A stretch of DNA of 64,000 nucleotides from Aerococcus suis (GCF_900176325.1 NZ_FWXK01000001.1:29380-93379), one strand, 5' to 3'. Numbered from the stretch's first letter, positions 1 through 9,250 are shown. The notes: generated from the sequence alone by a model not told the origin. Numbers and translations: made by a program.

Positions 1-1
1 A

Positions 2-139
2 CGAGTGAATGCGTTACAAAACGTGACAATTCCACAACTAGAATCCGCACAAAAAGTCATCAGTGCCGCTCTAGAAGAAAAAGAACGTGAAGAGTTCACT
101 CGACTTAAAGTCGTTAAACGTATATTAAATGAAAATTAA
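2..139 (+). CDS. ntpD: V-type ATPase subunit D, C-terminal end (partial)
   Basis: The open frame enters from the left edge and codes 45 residues, including RVNALQNVTIPQLE and EKEREEFTRLKVVK. This is the conserved C-terminal helix of V-type ATP synthase subunit D (the central-stalk rotor shaft coupling V1 ATP hydrolysis to the membrane ring). The 5' part lies outside the window. A terminator follows at once, so it is the last gene of its transcript, as expected at the end of an ntp operon. Family assignment rests on a short stretch but the motif is characteristic. Confidence 0.75.
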   Translation, partial: RVNALQNVTIPQLESAQKVISAALEEKEREEFTRLKVVKRILNEN

Positions 140-147
140 AAAGGTAA

Positions 148-184
148 AAAAATCCACTAGCCATTCGACTAGTGGATTTTTTTA
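148..184. terminator. Bidirectional terminator between V-ATPase operon and PTS gene
   Basis: Inverted repeat ATCCACTAG (152-160) / CTAGTGGAT (169-177), flanked by an A-run on the left and a T-run on the right. It can end the V-ATPase transcript on + and the PTS/panE transcript on -. Confidence 0.85.
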
Positions 185-186
185 TA

Positions 187-1233
187 TTAGTTAGAACCTT
201 GAAAAGCGAAAACAGTTTTTGAATCGTATAATTTCATCACTTTTTCTAAAACAATTTTAGCAATCAAGCCTGCAATGATTGGCACAACAAACCAGGAAAT
301 AATAATTAGTGGAACACTTAGCCCTGCATCAAATGAAGCTAACGGTCCAACCAAACCAACTAAACCAAACCCAGCTGATTGTGGTGTCCCACTAACAGCA
401 AATAATGCGACTGGAATTGCCGATACAACAGCTGTTACTAAAATTGGTAACATAATGATTGGATACTTAAATAAGTTAGGCATCATTAACTTCATAGCTC
501 CAAGACCAACAGCTAACGTTACTCCACTCTCATTTACTTTCCAAGAATGAATAACCAATACAATTGTTGTTGCTGCTACACCCATAGCGGCTGCTCCAGC
601 TGAAATACCTTGTAATTGAATAGCTAACCCAATAGCCACCGTTGATACTGGTGTAACAATTAATAAGGCAAATGAACAACTAATTAAAATCGCCATAATA
701 ATTGGTTGGAGATTTGTAAAGCTATTAATCACACTTCCAAGTGCACCAGTTAGAGAAGTTATAATTGGTAAAATAAGTAAACCAAGCATGGCCGCGCCAC
801 ATCCAATTAAAATTGGCATCGCAATAACTGCAACAGATCCAAACTTATCTTTTACAAGCATTAATAGAAGTACAGCGATGGCAGCAGTAATCATGGTGTT
901 AATTAAATCACCAGTCCCTGCCCCTATATATGCCCCGATTTCAGGGTTAAAGGCTACCACTCCCGAACCGACAAAAGCAGCGCCAGCTGTTACCATAATT
1001 TGCATCGGTTGCATACCAAATTGCATGGCAATTAAAGCACCAATTAATAACGGGGTGGCCATTTGGAAAATTAAGGCTACTTGAGAAAGCATAACTGCTA
1101 AAGGAATATCAGTAAAATATTTTAAAATACCTGATAATACCGCATTAGGGATTAATCCAATCACAACCCCTGTTGCTGTTCCTCCTAAAACCTTATTCAA
1201 AAACAATTTAGGCGTCATATTCTTCTGTGTCAT
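187..1233 (-). CDS. PTS-type EIIC membrane protein (PfoR/COG3641-like)
   Basis: A 348-residue, very hydrophobic protein with about nine to ten membrane segments. The segments around residues 45-110 (MATPLLIGALIAMQFG, then GAAFVGSGVVAF) resemble the stand-alone PTS_EIIC_2 / PfoR family rather than classical sugar EIIC proteins. No EIIA or EIIB partner is encoded nearby, so the substrate cannot be told and phosphotransfer is not assured. The ATG start has AAAGGA six bases upstream. It lies 38 bp downstream of the panE-like gene on the same strand and they probably share a transcript, which suggests a role linked to a keto- or hydroxy-acid. Confidence 0.8.
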   Translation of the reverse strand: MTQKNMTPKLFLNKVLGGTATGVVIGLIPNAVLSGILKYFTDIPLAVMLSQVALIFQMATPLLIGALIAMQFGMQPMQIMVTAGAAFVGSGVVAFNPEIGAYIGAGTGDLINTMITAAIAVLLLMLVKDKFGSVAVIAMPILIGCGAAMLGLLILPIITSLTGALGSVINSFTNLQPIIMAILISCSFALLIVTPVSTVAIGLAIQLQGISAGAAAMGVAATTIVLVIHSWKVNESGVTLAVGLGAMKLMMPNLFKYPIIMLPILVTAVVSAIPVALFAVSGTPQSAGFGLVGLVGPLASFDAGLSVPLIIISWFVVPIIAGLIAKIVLEKVMKLYDSKTVFAFQGSN

Positions 1234-1271
1234 ATTGAATCCTTTCTTTCCATTTCCTTTTTTATCTCAAT

Positions 1272-2216
1272 TTATTTAGCACCTAGTAACTCTTCTTTAG
1301 TATGAATTAAGCGAGTTAAGAAATCATTATATGGTGTCGCGATACCATATTTTTTGCCTTTATCTGCAATCGCACCATTAATAAAGTCAATTTCAGTTGA
1401 GCGATTATTTTTAATAAGATCTTGATACATAGATGGATAATGTAATCCAATGGTTTCAGGATTATAACATTCCTCAACATGAGCAATCATCTCTTCACGA
1501 GACATTTCCACATCTTCTGCTTGAGCAATTGCAACAATTTCACTCACTAATTGTTGAACAATTTCACGATTAGCTTCAGTAGCGCCTAATTCTGCCATAT
1601 TACATTCTAATAATGAACATAATCCATTCATTGTTCCATTGACACATAATTTTTTATAGATTAAATAGAAAATGCCTTTTTCATATACACCATTAAGTCC
1701 AGCTTCATTGAAAATATCAATAACTTCATGAGCACCCGAAACTGCTGCATCGCTTTTACCTAAATTCAACAAATTAACCGAACCATCACCAAATAATTTA
1801 GGGCGTCCTGGACCCTCTAATCCAGCTGTCCACATCGTATTTCCAATAATAATTTGGTCTTCATCAAAATAACGACGTAAAATATCTTCATAACCAATTC
1901 CGTTTAATAAACATAAAACACGCGTTTCATTATGGGTATAAGCTTGTGTTTTTTGTAAAGTTGCTTCCAACTGCATAGCTTTAGTAAAAATAATCAATAA
2001 GTCTGCTTTTAATTCTGGATCAACAGCATCTTCATGATATGCCTCAATTGGTTGTTGAATTTCTTCTCCATTATAGTTAGCGATAATACCATCTTTTTGT
2101 AAAGCTTCAACATTTTTATCCCAACCGTCGATTAACGCCACATCTTGCCCAGCTTGTTTCAACATAAAGCCGAAACGACTCCCCATAGCTCCTGCACCAA
2201 CAATAACAATTTTCAT
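1272..2216 (-). CDS. panE: 2-dehydropantoate 2-reductase family oxidoreductase
   Basis: 314 residues. The N-terminal Rossmann motif GAGAMG at residues 7-12 binds NADP(H), and the C-terminal helical domain carries the family K...N...N pattern (YKKLCVNGTMNGLCSL, about residue 188). Ketopantoate reductases reduce 2-dehydropantoate to pantoate for coenzyme A. In lactic acid bacteria some PanE-family members instead act as broad D-2-hydroxyacid dehydrogenases, and with no pan genes nearby that option is open. First gene of a likely two-gene transcript with the PTS-like permease. Confidence 0.8.
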   Translation of the reverse strand: MKIVIVGAGAMGSRFGFMLKQAGQDVALIDGWDKNVEALQKDGIIANYNGEEIQQPIEAYHEDAVDPELKADLLIIFTKAMQLEATLQKTQAYTHNETRVLCLLNGIGYEDILRRYFDEDQIIIGNTMWTAGLEGPGRPKLFGDGSVNLLNLGKSDAAVSGAHEVIDIFNEAGLNGVYEKGIFYLIYKKLCVNGTMNGLCSLLECNMAELGATEANREIVQQLVSEIVAIAQAEDVEMSREEMIAHVEECYNPETIGLHYPSMYQDLIKNNRSTEIDFINGAIADKGKKYGIATPYNDFLTRLIHTKEELLGAK

Positions 2217-2440
2217 TTTTATCTTTCCTACTTTCTCTTAAGAAATATTTGATAGGGATATATTAGCATAGTATTTCACAAATAGATACGGTTTTTGGCT
2301 TTTTTATGAAAAAATATTATATATTTACACTTCTCCCCTCTAAAACAGTGATTTTATCGCATTCATTTTGCTTTTTTATATGTGAAATCCTTTACAATAA
2401 TATAATATTATATTGTGAATTGTCTAACAACTCAAACAAA

Positions 2441-2468
2441 TAAAAAAGCGAGACCAGATTGTCTCGCT
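2441..2468 (-). terminator. Terminator of the YebC gene
   Basis: Stem GCGAGAC (2448-2454) / GTCTCGC (2461-2467). On the minus strand it is followed by a T-run (complement of 2442-2447). The preceding stretch 2217-2440 upstream of panE is AT-rich and holds no gene. Confidence 0.85.
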
Positions 2469-2491
2469 CATTTAATACCGCATATCACTTG

Positions 2492-3220
2492 TTAATCAAG
2501 ATCTGTATTGTAGTAAACGTTTTGAACGTCATCGTCATCTTCTAATTTATCGATTAACGTTTCAAATAATGTTCGTTTTTCATCACTTAAAGGAATTTTG
2601 GTTTTCGGAACCATTGTCAATTCGTTAGAAGCAAATTTAAACCCTTGTTCTAATAATGCATCACGAACATCGGCAAAGTCATCAGCTTCGGTATAAATTT
2701 CAAAAACATCATCTGAAGTTTGTAAATCTTCAGCTCCTGCTTCAATAACTGCTTCAAACATCTCATCTTCAGTAGTATCAAGATCTTCACGTTCAATAGC
2801 GAAATACCCTTTACGATCGAACATATAAGCTACTGAACCAGATTCACCTAATGATCCACCATTTTTATTAAAAATTGTCCGTACATTAGTTAAAGTACGC
2901 ATATTATTATCAGTCAACGTTTCAACATACACAGCAATTCCATCAGGACCGTAGCCTTCATAAGTGATTTCTTCATAGTCTTCACCGCCAGCGGTATTAG
3001 ATCCTTTTTCGATTGCCCGTTTCACATTGTCATTTGGCATATTTTCAGACTTCGCTTTGTCCATTACCATCCGTAATGCTGGGTTTGAATCCGGATCAGG
3101 TCCACCTTGTTTCGTTGCCATATAAATTTCCCGTGATAATTTTTGGAAGACTTTGGCACGTTTTGCGTCGGCATCGCCTTTTTTATTTTTAATCTTGCTC
3201 CATTTATTATGTCCAGACAA
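2492..3220 (-). CDS. yebC: YebC/PmpR (TACO1) family protein
   Basis: 242 residues from the chosen TTG start. The N-terminus SGHNKWSKIKNKKGDADAKRAK is cut here to its key part, SGHNKWSKIK, the hallmark opening of YebC proteins. The family was first described as DNA-binding regulators and more recently as factors that help ribosomes through difficult (for example polyproline) stretches. An in-frame ATG exists 18 bp upstream (3238), but AGAAGG sits 7 bases before the TTG, and that start restores the usual family N-terminus and length. It is a single-gene unit followed by a terminator. Confidence 0.9.
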   Translation of the reverse strand: MSGHNKWSKIKNKKGDADAKRAKVFQKLSREIYMATKQGGPDPDSNPALRMVMDKAKSENMPNDNVKRAIEKGSNTAGGEDYEEITYEGYGPDGIAVYVETLTDNNMRTLTNVRTIFNKNGGSLGESGSVAYMFDRKGYFAIEREDLDTTEDEMFEAVIEAGAEDLQTSDDVFEIYTEADDFADVRDALLEQGFKFASNELTMVPKTKIPLSDEKRTLFETLIDKLEDDDDVQNVYYNTDLD

Positions 3221-3289
3221 GAGAATACCTTCTTTCATTAAGAAAAATTTGCACTCTTTATTATAGCAAATCTACTAATCTATCGCAAT

Positions 3290-4192
3290 TTAAGCTTTGG
3301 GTACCATAACAGAAAGTTTACTTGGTAAAATCGATAATTCAATCGGTAATTCTGGTCCTGGATCCCCGTCAACATTTGTTTCCATCTCTTTTTGACTTTC
3401 AGACAGAGCGATTTTTATTTGTTCCCCAGTTTCATACCAAGCATCTTTTGCTTCAGAAATATCCCCATTGATAAGTCCTTGGAATAATTCATGAACAAGT
3501 TTTAGGGTATTTCTTCCTTGAAGCGCTAAAAAGTGAATTTTCCCATCATCAACTTTAGCCTGTTTAAACATTTTTTCAAAGCCACCAACACTATTCGTTA
3601 ATCCGATGACAATTGCCTCAGCTTTTAAATTCCGATAAGTCGTTCCATCTATCGTCACATCATAATACGCACTATCTTCTTTAATAGCTGCTTGCACACC
3701 ATCTTTTAAATAAGCTAAAAAGCCAAAATTCGATTTTTCCTCTGATGACGTGTGATTAACTGCGTGAGGAATGGCACCAATACCAACAACATTCATAAAA
3801 TATTGGTCATTAATTTTTCCAACGTCAAGAGGTTGTAGTTGATAATCTTTTAATCCTTTTATAGCAGCAGAAATTTCTTTAGGAAAACCTAATGCTCTCG
3901 CTAAATCATTGACTGTTCCCATTGGTAAAAAACCAAAAGACATCGGATGATCTAATGCCGCCAATCCATTGATGGCTTCATTAACCGTTCCATCTCCTCC
4001 GACGACAAAGTAAGCCTCAGCGTCCATTTCTTTCGCATCATCTACAAACTTTGTCGCATCACCTTCCCCTTCAGTATATTTAACAGTAACCTCGCCAAAG
4101 TGTTTCGCTAAAATTGGTTCAATTTCAGTTTGAATATTTTCCGCTTCTCCTTTTCCAGCACTAGGATTAATGACTAATAAACATCCACTCAT
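3290..4192 (-). CDS. Diacylglycerol/lipid kinase family protein
   Basis: 300 residues with the DAGK catalytic signature VVGGDGTVNEAINGL near residue 63 and GTVNDLARALGFP further on. Homologues (DgkB, YegS, BmrU) phosphorylate diacylglycerol or related lipids with ATP, recycling lipid from teichoic-acid synthesis. It is cytosolic, with no membrane segment. Strong GGAGG before the ATG. It is transcribed away from the PBP gene, so the 4193-4355 gap holds divergent promoters. Exact substrate not determinable. Confidence 0.85.
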   Translation of the reverse strand: MSGCLLVINPSAGKGEAENIQTEIEPILAKHFGEVTVKYTEGEGDATKFVDDAKEMDAEAYFVVGGDGTVNEAINGLAALDHPMSFGFLPMGTVNDLARALGFPKEISAAIKGLKDYQLQPLDVGKINDQYFMNVVGIGAIPHAVNHTSSEEKSNFGFLAYLKDGVQAAIKEDSAYYDVTIDGTTYRNLKAEAIVIGLTNSVGGFEKMFKQAKVDDGKIHFLALQGRNTLKLVHELFQGLINGDISEAKDAWYETGEQIKIALSESQKEMETNVDGDPGPELPIELSILPSKLSVMVPKA

Positions 4193-4270
4193 ATTGTGCC
4201 TCCTTTGTCGTTCTTTGGACTATCTAAAAATCATTTGCTCATTATGGAATATTAAGAAAATGAGTTTGTA

Positions 4271-4299
4271 TAGTCACAATCATTTATATTTGCTATAAT
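4271..4299 (+). promoter_or_regulatory. Promoter of the class A PBP gene
   Basis: TAGTCA (4271-4276), 17-bp spacer, TATAAT (4294-4299) preceded by TG to give an extended -10 (TGCTATAAT). The likely transcript start lies before the ATG at 4356. Confidence 0.6.
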
Positions 4300-4355
4300 A
4301 ATAGCATTAATTTGGCTTTTTGTATAAGCTAATCCAAAAAATTAGAGGGTTATAT

Positions 4356-6872
4356 ATGAAGAAAACAGCTTGGAAAAATCATTCTTTCACTTTTTATCTC
4401 AACGTTTTTTTTAAAGCGTTAAAACGTTTTTTTAGCATTATACTAATCATTCTTTTAGTTTCACTTCTAATAGTTACAGGCATTGGAGCGGGATACTTTG
4501 TTGGTCTCGTTGAAGATACTCCAATACCTGATAAGCAAGAATTTGCTTCTGCAATTAATAATATGGAAGAAAAATCCACTCTTACGTTTAATAATGGTGA
4601 TGATATCGGAACACTGCGTACAGACTTAGTGCGAACGAATATTCCATTATCAGACATCAGTCCTAAAGTTGTCGAGGGATTGATTTCAACTGAAGATGAA
4701 AATTTCTTTAATCATTCAGGAGTCGTTCCAGCAGCTATCATGCGTGCTCTAATTTCTCAAGTAATTGGTGGCAATCAGTCTTCTGGAGGTTCTACAATTA
4801 CCCAGCAATTAGTTAAACAACGTTTATTAACGAATGAAGTTTCTATGGAAAGAAAAGCAAAAGAAATTTTATTATCTTTACGTTTAGAATATTTCTTCTC
4901 TAAAGAACAGATTTTAGAATCTTATCTCAACGTATCACCATATGGACGTAATCATAAAGGTGAAAATATTGCAGGTATTGAAGAAGCTGCTCAAGGTGTT
5001 TTTGGTGTTTCAGCTAAAGAGTTAAACTTGGCACAAGCAGCTTATCTCGTCGGAATGCCACAAAATCCATACTCATACACTCCTTATAATCAAGATGGTG
5101 CTCTTAAATCTGACGATGAATTAGACTATGGGTTAACCCGTAGTCGTGAAGTGCTTAACCGAATGTATTTAGAAGATATGATTTCTAAAGCAGAGTATGA
5201 TGAAGCGAAAGATTATGATTTAAAAGCTGATTTCTTAGGTCAAGATACGAGTGAAGATGATGACAATAATGATGATACAAGCGAAGACTATCCATTCTTA
5301 TATCAAGCTTTAGAAAAAGAAGCCTCAGAAATTATTTATAATCATCTGATTGAAGCAGACGGTCTTTCAATTAATGAGGTCAATCAAGATGAGGAACTTG
5401 TTAATAGTTATCGTCAAGAAGCTGACTCTATGATGAGAAATAACGGATTAACGATTCAATCAACGGTTGATGGTGACATCTATGACACGATGAATCAAAC
5501 AATTAACGACTATTACCAGTCATTTGGTCCTGTCTATTCAGGTAATGAAACTGATGATGAAACGGGAGAATCACAAGATATTAAAGAACCTGTTCAAAAT
5601 GGTTCGGTATTAATCGAAAATCATACGGGACGCGTATTAGGATTTATTGGTGGTGTCGATTTTGATATGAGTCAAGTGGATCATGCTTTCTCAAGTCGGC
5701 GGTCTCCAGGTTCGTCACTAAAACCACTGCTTACTTATGCTCCAGCAATTGAAGAAGGTATCGCCTTCCCATCAACTCCATTAGCGGACACTTACATGCG
5801 AGCTAAACAAGCTGATGGTAGCTACTATGAGCCTTCGAACTTTGGGGTAAATATTTCTCATGATTTTATTACTGCTCGCGAAGCATTAGCTCATTCATTA
5901 AATAATCCAACCTTGTACTTATATAATGAATTATTAAAACAAGGCGTAGATGTTCAAAGTTATATGAAAAAACTTGGGTTAAATCAAGGCATTTCTGATG
6001 ATGAATATGAAAATATTGCCTTATCTTTAGGAGGAACCTCGACTGGACCAACTGTAGAAGAATTAGCTGGTGCCTTCGCCACATTCTCAAATGATGGTCA
6101 GTACATCGCCCCTTACTTAATAGAATCTATTACTGATAGTAATGGACAAGTGATTTATAAACACGAAAGTAAACCTGTTCAAGTCTTCTCGCCTGATACC
6201 GCCTATATTACTAGTGATATGTTGCGGGATGTTGTAACTGATGGTACCTGGTCTCCATATCAAGGACAATTAAATGATGGTTATGATTGGGCAGTTAAGA
6301 GTGGGACTTCGGAAGACTTTAGAGACTTATGGGTATCTGGCTCTACGACTAACGTCACAATGACCAGTTGGATTGGTTATGATAATATTACCGAATCGCG
6401 TAACTTATATGATGATGCTTCACCAGATACGTATGGTCAACCTGGTGCTCGACACGCCAAATATTGGATTGCTTTAATGAACGATTTAAGTGCACAATAC
6501 CCTGATATGTTTGGTGCTAATGAAACGCGTCGTCAACCGGAATCTGTCCATGAAGAATCCGTTGTCACTAAAACTGGTACTAAACCAGGAGCTTTCCAAG
6601 GTCCATATGGTACGTCTTATGACATTAGTAGTAATGTTGAAATGACAACCGACCTATTCCCTGGTGATGCTAATCCACCTAAAGCTCAATTCCCATTTGC
6701 TATCGGAGGTAAAGTAGATGAGTTAATTGATGCACTAGAAGATTATCGTCAATCTGGTAATTCTGATACTGAAAATACTGTTCAACAAATTTTATCTGAT
6801 TATCAAAAACGTCGCCAAGAAAATGAAGAAGCTAGACAAGCATTGTATGATGCCAATAGTCAAACAGATTAA
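4356..6872 (+). CDS. Bifunctional class A penicillin-binding protein (transglycosylase/transpeptidase)
   Basis: 838 residues. A short cytosolic N-terminus and one membrane anchor (about residues 27-50) are followed by a GT51 glycosyltransferase domain (TEDENFFNHSGV, GGSTITQQLVKQ, RKAKEILLSLRLE). The transpeptidase domain follows, with the active-site tetrad SSLK (near 453), SLN (near 513) and KSGTS (near 647). It polymerises lipid II and cross-links peptidoglycan. It has the layout of Lactobacillales PBP2a/PBP1a proteins, but which paralogue is uncertain. An acidic insertion (Asp/Glu/Asn-rich, about residues 297-315) lies between the domains. The start was placed at the ATG with GAGGG 8 bases upstream, since a further upstream TTG has no ribosome site. 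Confidence 0.92.
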   Translation: MKKTAWKNHSFTFYLNVFFKALKRFFSIILIILLVSLLIVTGIGAGYFVGLVEDTPIPDKQEFASAINNMEEKSTLTFNNGDDIGTLRTDLVRTNIPLSDISPKVVEGLISTEDENFFNHSGVVPAAIMRALISQVIGGNQSSGGSTITQQLVKQRLLTNEVSMERKAKEILLSLRLEYFFSKEQILESYLNVSPYGRNHKGENIAGIEEAAQGVFGVSAKELNLAQAAYLVGMPQNPYSYTPYNQDGALKSDDELDYGLTRSREVLNRMYLEDMISKAEYDEAKDYDLKADFLGQDTSEDDDNNDDTSEDYPFLYQALEKEASEIIYNHLIEADGLSINEVNQDEELVNSYRQEADSMMRNNGLTIQSTVDGDIYDTMNQTINDYYQSFGPVYSGNETDDETGESQDIKEPVQNGSVLIENHTGRVLGFIGGVDFDMSQVDHAFSSRRSPGSSLKPLLTYAPAIEEGIAFPSTPLADTYMRAKQADGSYYEPSNFGVNISHDFITAREALAHSLNNPTLYLYNELLKQGVDVQSYMKKLGLNQGISDDEYENIALSLGGTSTGPTVEELAGAFATFSNDGQYIAPYLIESITDSNGQVIYKHESKPVQVFSPDTAYITSDMLRDVVTDGTWSPYQGQLNDGYDWAVKSGTSEDFRDLWVSGSTTNVTMTSWIGYDNITESRNLYDDASPDTYGQPGARHAKYWIALMNDLSAQYPDMFGANETRRQPESVHEESVVTKTGTKPGAFQGPYGTSYDISSNVEMTTDLFPGDANPPKAQFPFAIGGKVDELIDALEDYRQSGNSDTENTVQQILSDYQKRRQENEEARQALYDANSQTD

Positions 6873-6877
6873 AATAA

Positions 6878-6920
6878 AAAAAGCCGATTAGTCGAATAAC
6901 TGACTAATCGGCTTTTTTTT
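6878..6920. terminator. Bidirectional terminator between PBP gene and ccpA
   Basis: Perfect 12-bp stem AGCCGATTAGTC (6882-6893) / GACTAATCGGCT (6902-6913) with A-run before and T-run after. It serves both convergent genes. Confidence 0.9.
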
Positions 6921-6926
6921 TATATC

Positions 6927-7934
6927 TTATAGAGAAGAGCCACGTTCATGAATTTCATGAGGTAGAATTGCTCGTTGAGTTAATTCTTCCCCATCTTCAT
7001 CTGCTTTCCCCATTAATTTTGTTAAAATACGCATTGATACAGCTCCCATATCATATAATGGTGGTTCAATACTTGATAGATGAGGACGAACTAAGTTGAC
7101 TAATGGTGAGTTATTTGAAGTCATCACTTGGAAATCTTCAGGAATGCGAATTCCTCGATCAAGTAGCCCATTAAATACGGTAACTGCTAATTCATCACCA
7201 ACAACAGCTAAGGCATCTGCACCTGATTTTGCAATATCTTCAGCCACTTTATAGCCATCTTTGAATCGAGTATCTTGAACTTTAAATAATAACTGTTCAT
7301 CGACTGTCATACCTGCTTCTGACAATGCGGCTTTATAGCCATCAAAACGATCGGTGTTTTCATCGAAATAAGGTTTAGCAGCTAAAAAAGCAATTTTTTT
7401 CGCCCCTTTAGTAATTAATTTTTCAACACCATCTTTAAAAGCTTGAGTGTAATCAATATTAACGGATGGAATTTTGTTTTCCGGATCTGTTAAACCGGCT
7501 AACACAAATGGTGTTCTAGACCGTTCGATCTCTTGGCGAACAGTATCGGGAATATAATGTCCCATATAAACGACACCATCTACTTGTTTAGCTAAAATAT
7601 TGTTTAACACATCTTCTGGAGCTTTATGATCAGCATTAGCTAAGATAATATTGTAGCCATACATTGATGCGACATCATCAATGCCTAAAGCTAATGAACT
7701 AAAGAATAAATTCGTCACATTAGGAATAATAACACCCACTGTAGTGGTTTTTTTAGAAGCTAATCCACGTGCCACAGCATTTGGACGATAATCTAATCGT
7801 TCAATGACTTCCATTACTCTTTTTTTAGTCGCTGGGCGGACATTTGTATTTCCATTTACCACCCGCGAAACAGTTGCCATGGAGACTTCAGCCTCCCTGG
7901 CAACATCATAAATTGTTACCGTTTGTTTTTCCAT
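6927..7934 (-). CDS. ccpA: Catabolite control protein A (LacI/GalR family)
   Basis: 335 residues. The N-terminal LacI helix-turn-helix and hinge (TIYDVAREAEVSMATVSRV, then NAVARGLASKKTTTVGVI) is followed by a periplasmic-binding-like effector domain with the CcpA arrangement. Bound to HPr phosphorylated on Ser46, CcpA represses or activates carbon genes at cre sites. Sequence and its position beside the DUF948/YtxH pair match ccpA of lactic acid bacteria rather than a sugar-specific paralogue. The promoter carries a cre over its -35, indicating autoregulation. Confidence 0.93.
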   Translation of the reverse strand: MEKQTVTIYDVAREAEVSMATVSRVVNGNTNVRPATKKRVMEVIERLDYRPNAVARGLASKKTTTVGVIIPNVTNLFFSSLALGIDDVASMYGYNIILANADHKAPEDVLNNILAKQVDGVVYMGHYIPDTVRQEIERSRTPFVLAGLTDPENKIPSVNIDYTQAFKDGVEKLITKGAKKIAFLAAKPYFDENTDRFDGYKAALSEAGMTVDEQLLFKVQDTRFKDGYKVAEDIAKSGADALAVVGDELAVTVFNGLLDRGIRIPEDFQVMTSNNSPLVNLVRPHLSSIEPPLYDMGAVSMRILTKLMGKADEDGEELTQRAILPHEIHERGSSL

Positions 7935-7971
7935 TACTATACATCTCCAATTCTATTGAAAATTTGATTTA

Positions 7972-8009
7972 AATATAGCACTTACATTTCACCAATGCAA
8001 GCGTTTGCT
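7972..8009 (-). promoter_or_regulatory. ccpA promoter with overlapping cre site
   Basis: On the minus strand, TTGCAT (complement of 7995-8000), 17-bp spacer, TATATT (7972-7977), with TGC giving an extended -10. The 15-bp sequence 7995-8009, ATGCAAGCGTTTGCT, fits the cre consensus WTGNAANCGNWNNCW at every position and covers the -35. CcpA binding here should block RNA polymerase. Confidence 0.75.
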
Positions 8010-8112
8010 TTCCTATTGATTTACGTTTTCATCAACTTTCATAGTTTAGCAGTACAAATTTAAAAATGCAAGAGGTAATTTAAAAATTTTTTCTTATTAT
8101 CACTTTTTTAAC

Positions 8113-8150
8113 AAAATAAAAAAGCTAGGATAATATCCTAGCTTTTAGCT
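8113..8150 (-). terminator. Terminator of the YtxH/DUF948 operon
   Basis: Stem AGCTAGGA (8123-8130) / TCCTAGCT (8136-8143), with a T-run on the minus strand (complement of 8114-8122). It ends the two-gene unit before ccpA, so ccpA is read from its own promoter. Confidence 0.8.
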
Positions 8151-8163
8151 TATAAATTACTTA

Positions 8164-8712
8164 CTATTTATTTGCTTCTTTTTTAGCTTGGTCAGCTTCT
8201 GCTTTCGCTTTGTTAGCTGTTGCTTTAGCATCTTCAGCTGATTTTTTAGCGGCTTCTTTTACAGGTTTTGATGCTTTTTCAGTTTTTTTATTTGCTTCTT
8301 GTGCTTTTGCTTTACCATCAGCAACTTCTTTATCGGCTTCTTTTTTAGCATCTTTTGCTGTTTCTTTAGAATCTTTGTATGCTTTTTCAACTTCTTCGCG
8401 AGCAATTTGGTATTCTGCATTTGCGTTATCGCTTGCTTCTTGTAATTGTACTTTTAAGTTATCAGCAGACTCACGTAAATTAGCGCGAATATCATCAGCA
8501 GCTGATTGAGCAGTATCACGAATAGCAGAACCTTTTTCAGCAGCAATGTCAGCGTAATCCATAGCTGTTTCACGCATAGCATCTACTTGATTATTTAAAT
8601 CAACGCGTAATTCTTTACCTGATTTAGGTGCGAATAATAATGCCGTTACTGCAGCAGTTGTTCCTCCGATAATTGCTCCTAATAAAAATGAACTTGTATT
8701 TCCTTTACCCAT
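8164..8712 (-). CDS. YtxH domain-containing protein
   Basis: 182 residues. A glycine-rich membrane segment at residues 8-28 (SSFLLGAIIGGTTAAVTALLF) is followed by PKSGKELR, the YtxH signature. A long Ala/Lys/Glu-rich helical tail of repeated 11-mer-like units resembles LEA/apolipoprotein helices. The family is linked to general stress in Bacillus, but its biochemical role is unknown. It is 19 bp downstream of the DUF948 gene and the two form an operon. Confidence 0.85.
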   Translation of the reverse strand: MGKGNTSSFLLGAIIGGTTAAVTALLFAPKSGKELRVDLNNQVDAMRETAMDYADIAAEKGSAIRDTAQSAADDIRANLRESADNLKVQLQEASDNANAEYQIAREEVEKAYKDSKETAKDAKKEADKEVADGKAKAQEANKKTEKASKPVKEAAKKSAEDAKATANKAKAEADQAKKEANK

Positions 8713-8731
8713 AAATAATCCCTCTTTCTAA

Positions 8732-9250
8732 TTAAAATGCTTTGGATTCAGATTTTTCGTTAGCTTTGCGAATTTGACGTTTTTTTACTAATGCTTTCGC
8801 AGATTTACCTACTTTGGCGACACCACTAACGCGCGTTCCTGTTTGACGAGCAACATCTTCATCCGTTTTTTCATCATCATCTGATTTAAATTCATCAACT
8901 TTGGCATTAGCTGTATTTGTTACATTTAATACTAAATCACGTGTGGAGTCGTTAACGTCTGAGACTGTAATCCCAATTTCTCCAATCGCTTTAAACAATG
9001 GATCAATTTGTGATACTTTTCCGTTAACATCATTTAATAAGACATTAGATTTATTAAGTAACCCTTGTGCTTCAAGAGAAATACCATCTACATCTTTACG
9101 TAAAATAGCAATGGTTTCGTTAGCCTCTTTCACAGTATCCGTTACTTCGCTTACGGTTTTAGTCACTTGGCGAAGGAACAAAATAATGAATACTACTAAG
9201 ACAGCAAATGCAACAGCAGCAATAAGCGCAGCTATTTGGCCTCCTGTCAT
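8732..9250 (-). CDS. DUF948 domain-containing membrane protein
   Basis: 172 residues. One N-terminal membrane helix (residues 6-27) is followed by a coiled-coil region (VTKTVSEVTDTVKEANETIA) and a Lys-rich tail. This is the DUF948 family commonly found beside YtxH and ccpA in lactobacilli and enterococci. No enzyme motif is seen. It is probably a membrane-anchored, chemotaxis-receptor-like coiled coil of unknown task. Confidence 0.85.
   Translation of the reverse strand: MTGGQIAALIAAVAFAVLVVFIILFLRQVTKTVSEVTDTVKEANETIAILRKDVDGISLEAQGLLNKSNVLLNDVNGKVSQIDPLFKAIGEIGITVSDVNDSTRDLVLNVTNTANAKVDEFKSDDDEKTDEDVARQTGTRVSGVAKVGKSAKALVKKRQIRKANEKSESKAF

Noticed and set aside
2380..2425. AT-rich palindrome-like stretch (AATATAATATTATATT)
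   Set aside because: Only A/T inverted symmetry, no known operator, may be part of the panE promoter region.
8210..8509. Open frame on the + strand opposite the YtxH gene
   Set aside because: Low-complexity mirror of the Ala/Lys-rich repeats; no ribosome site or family.
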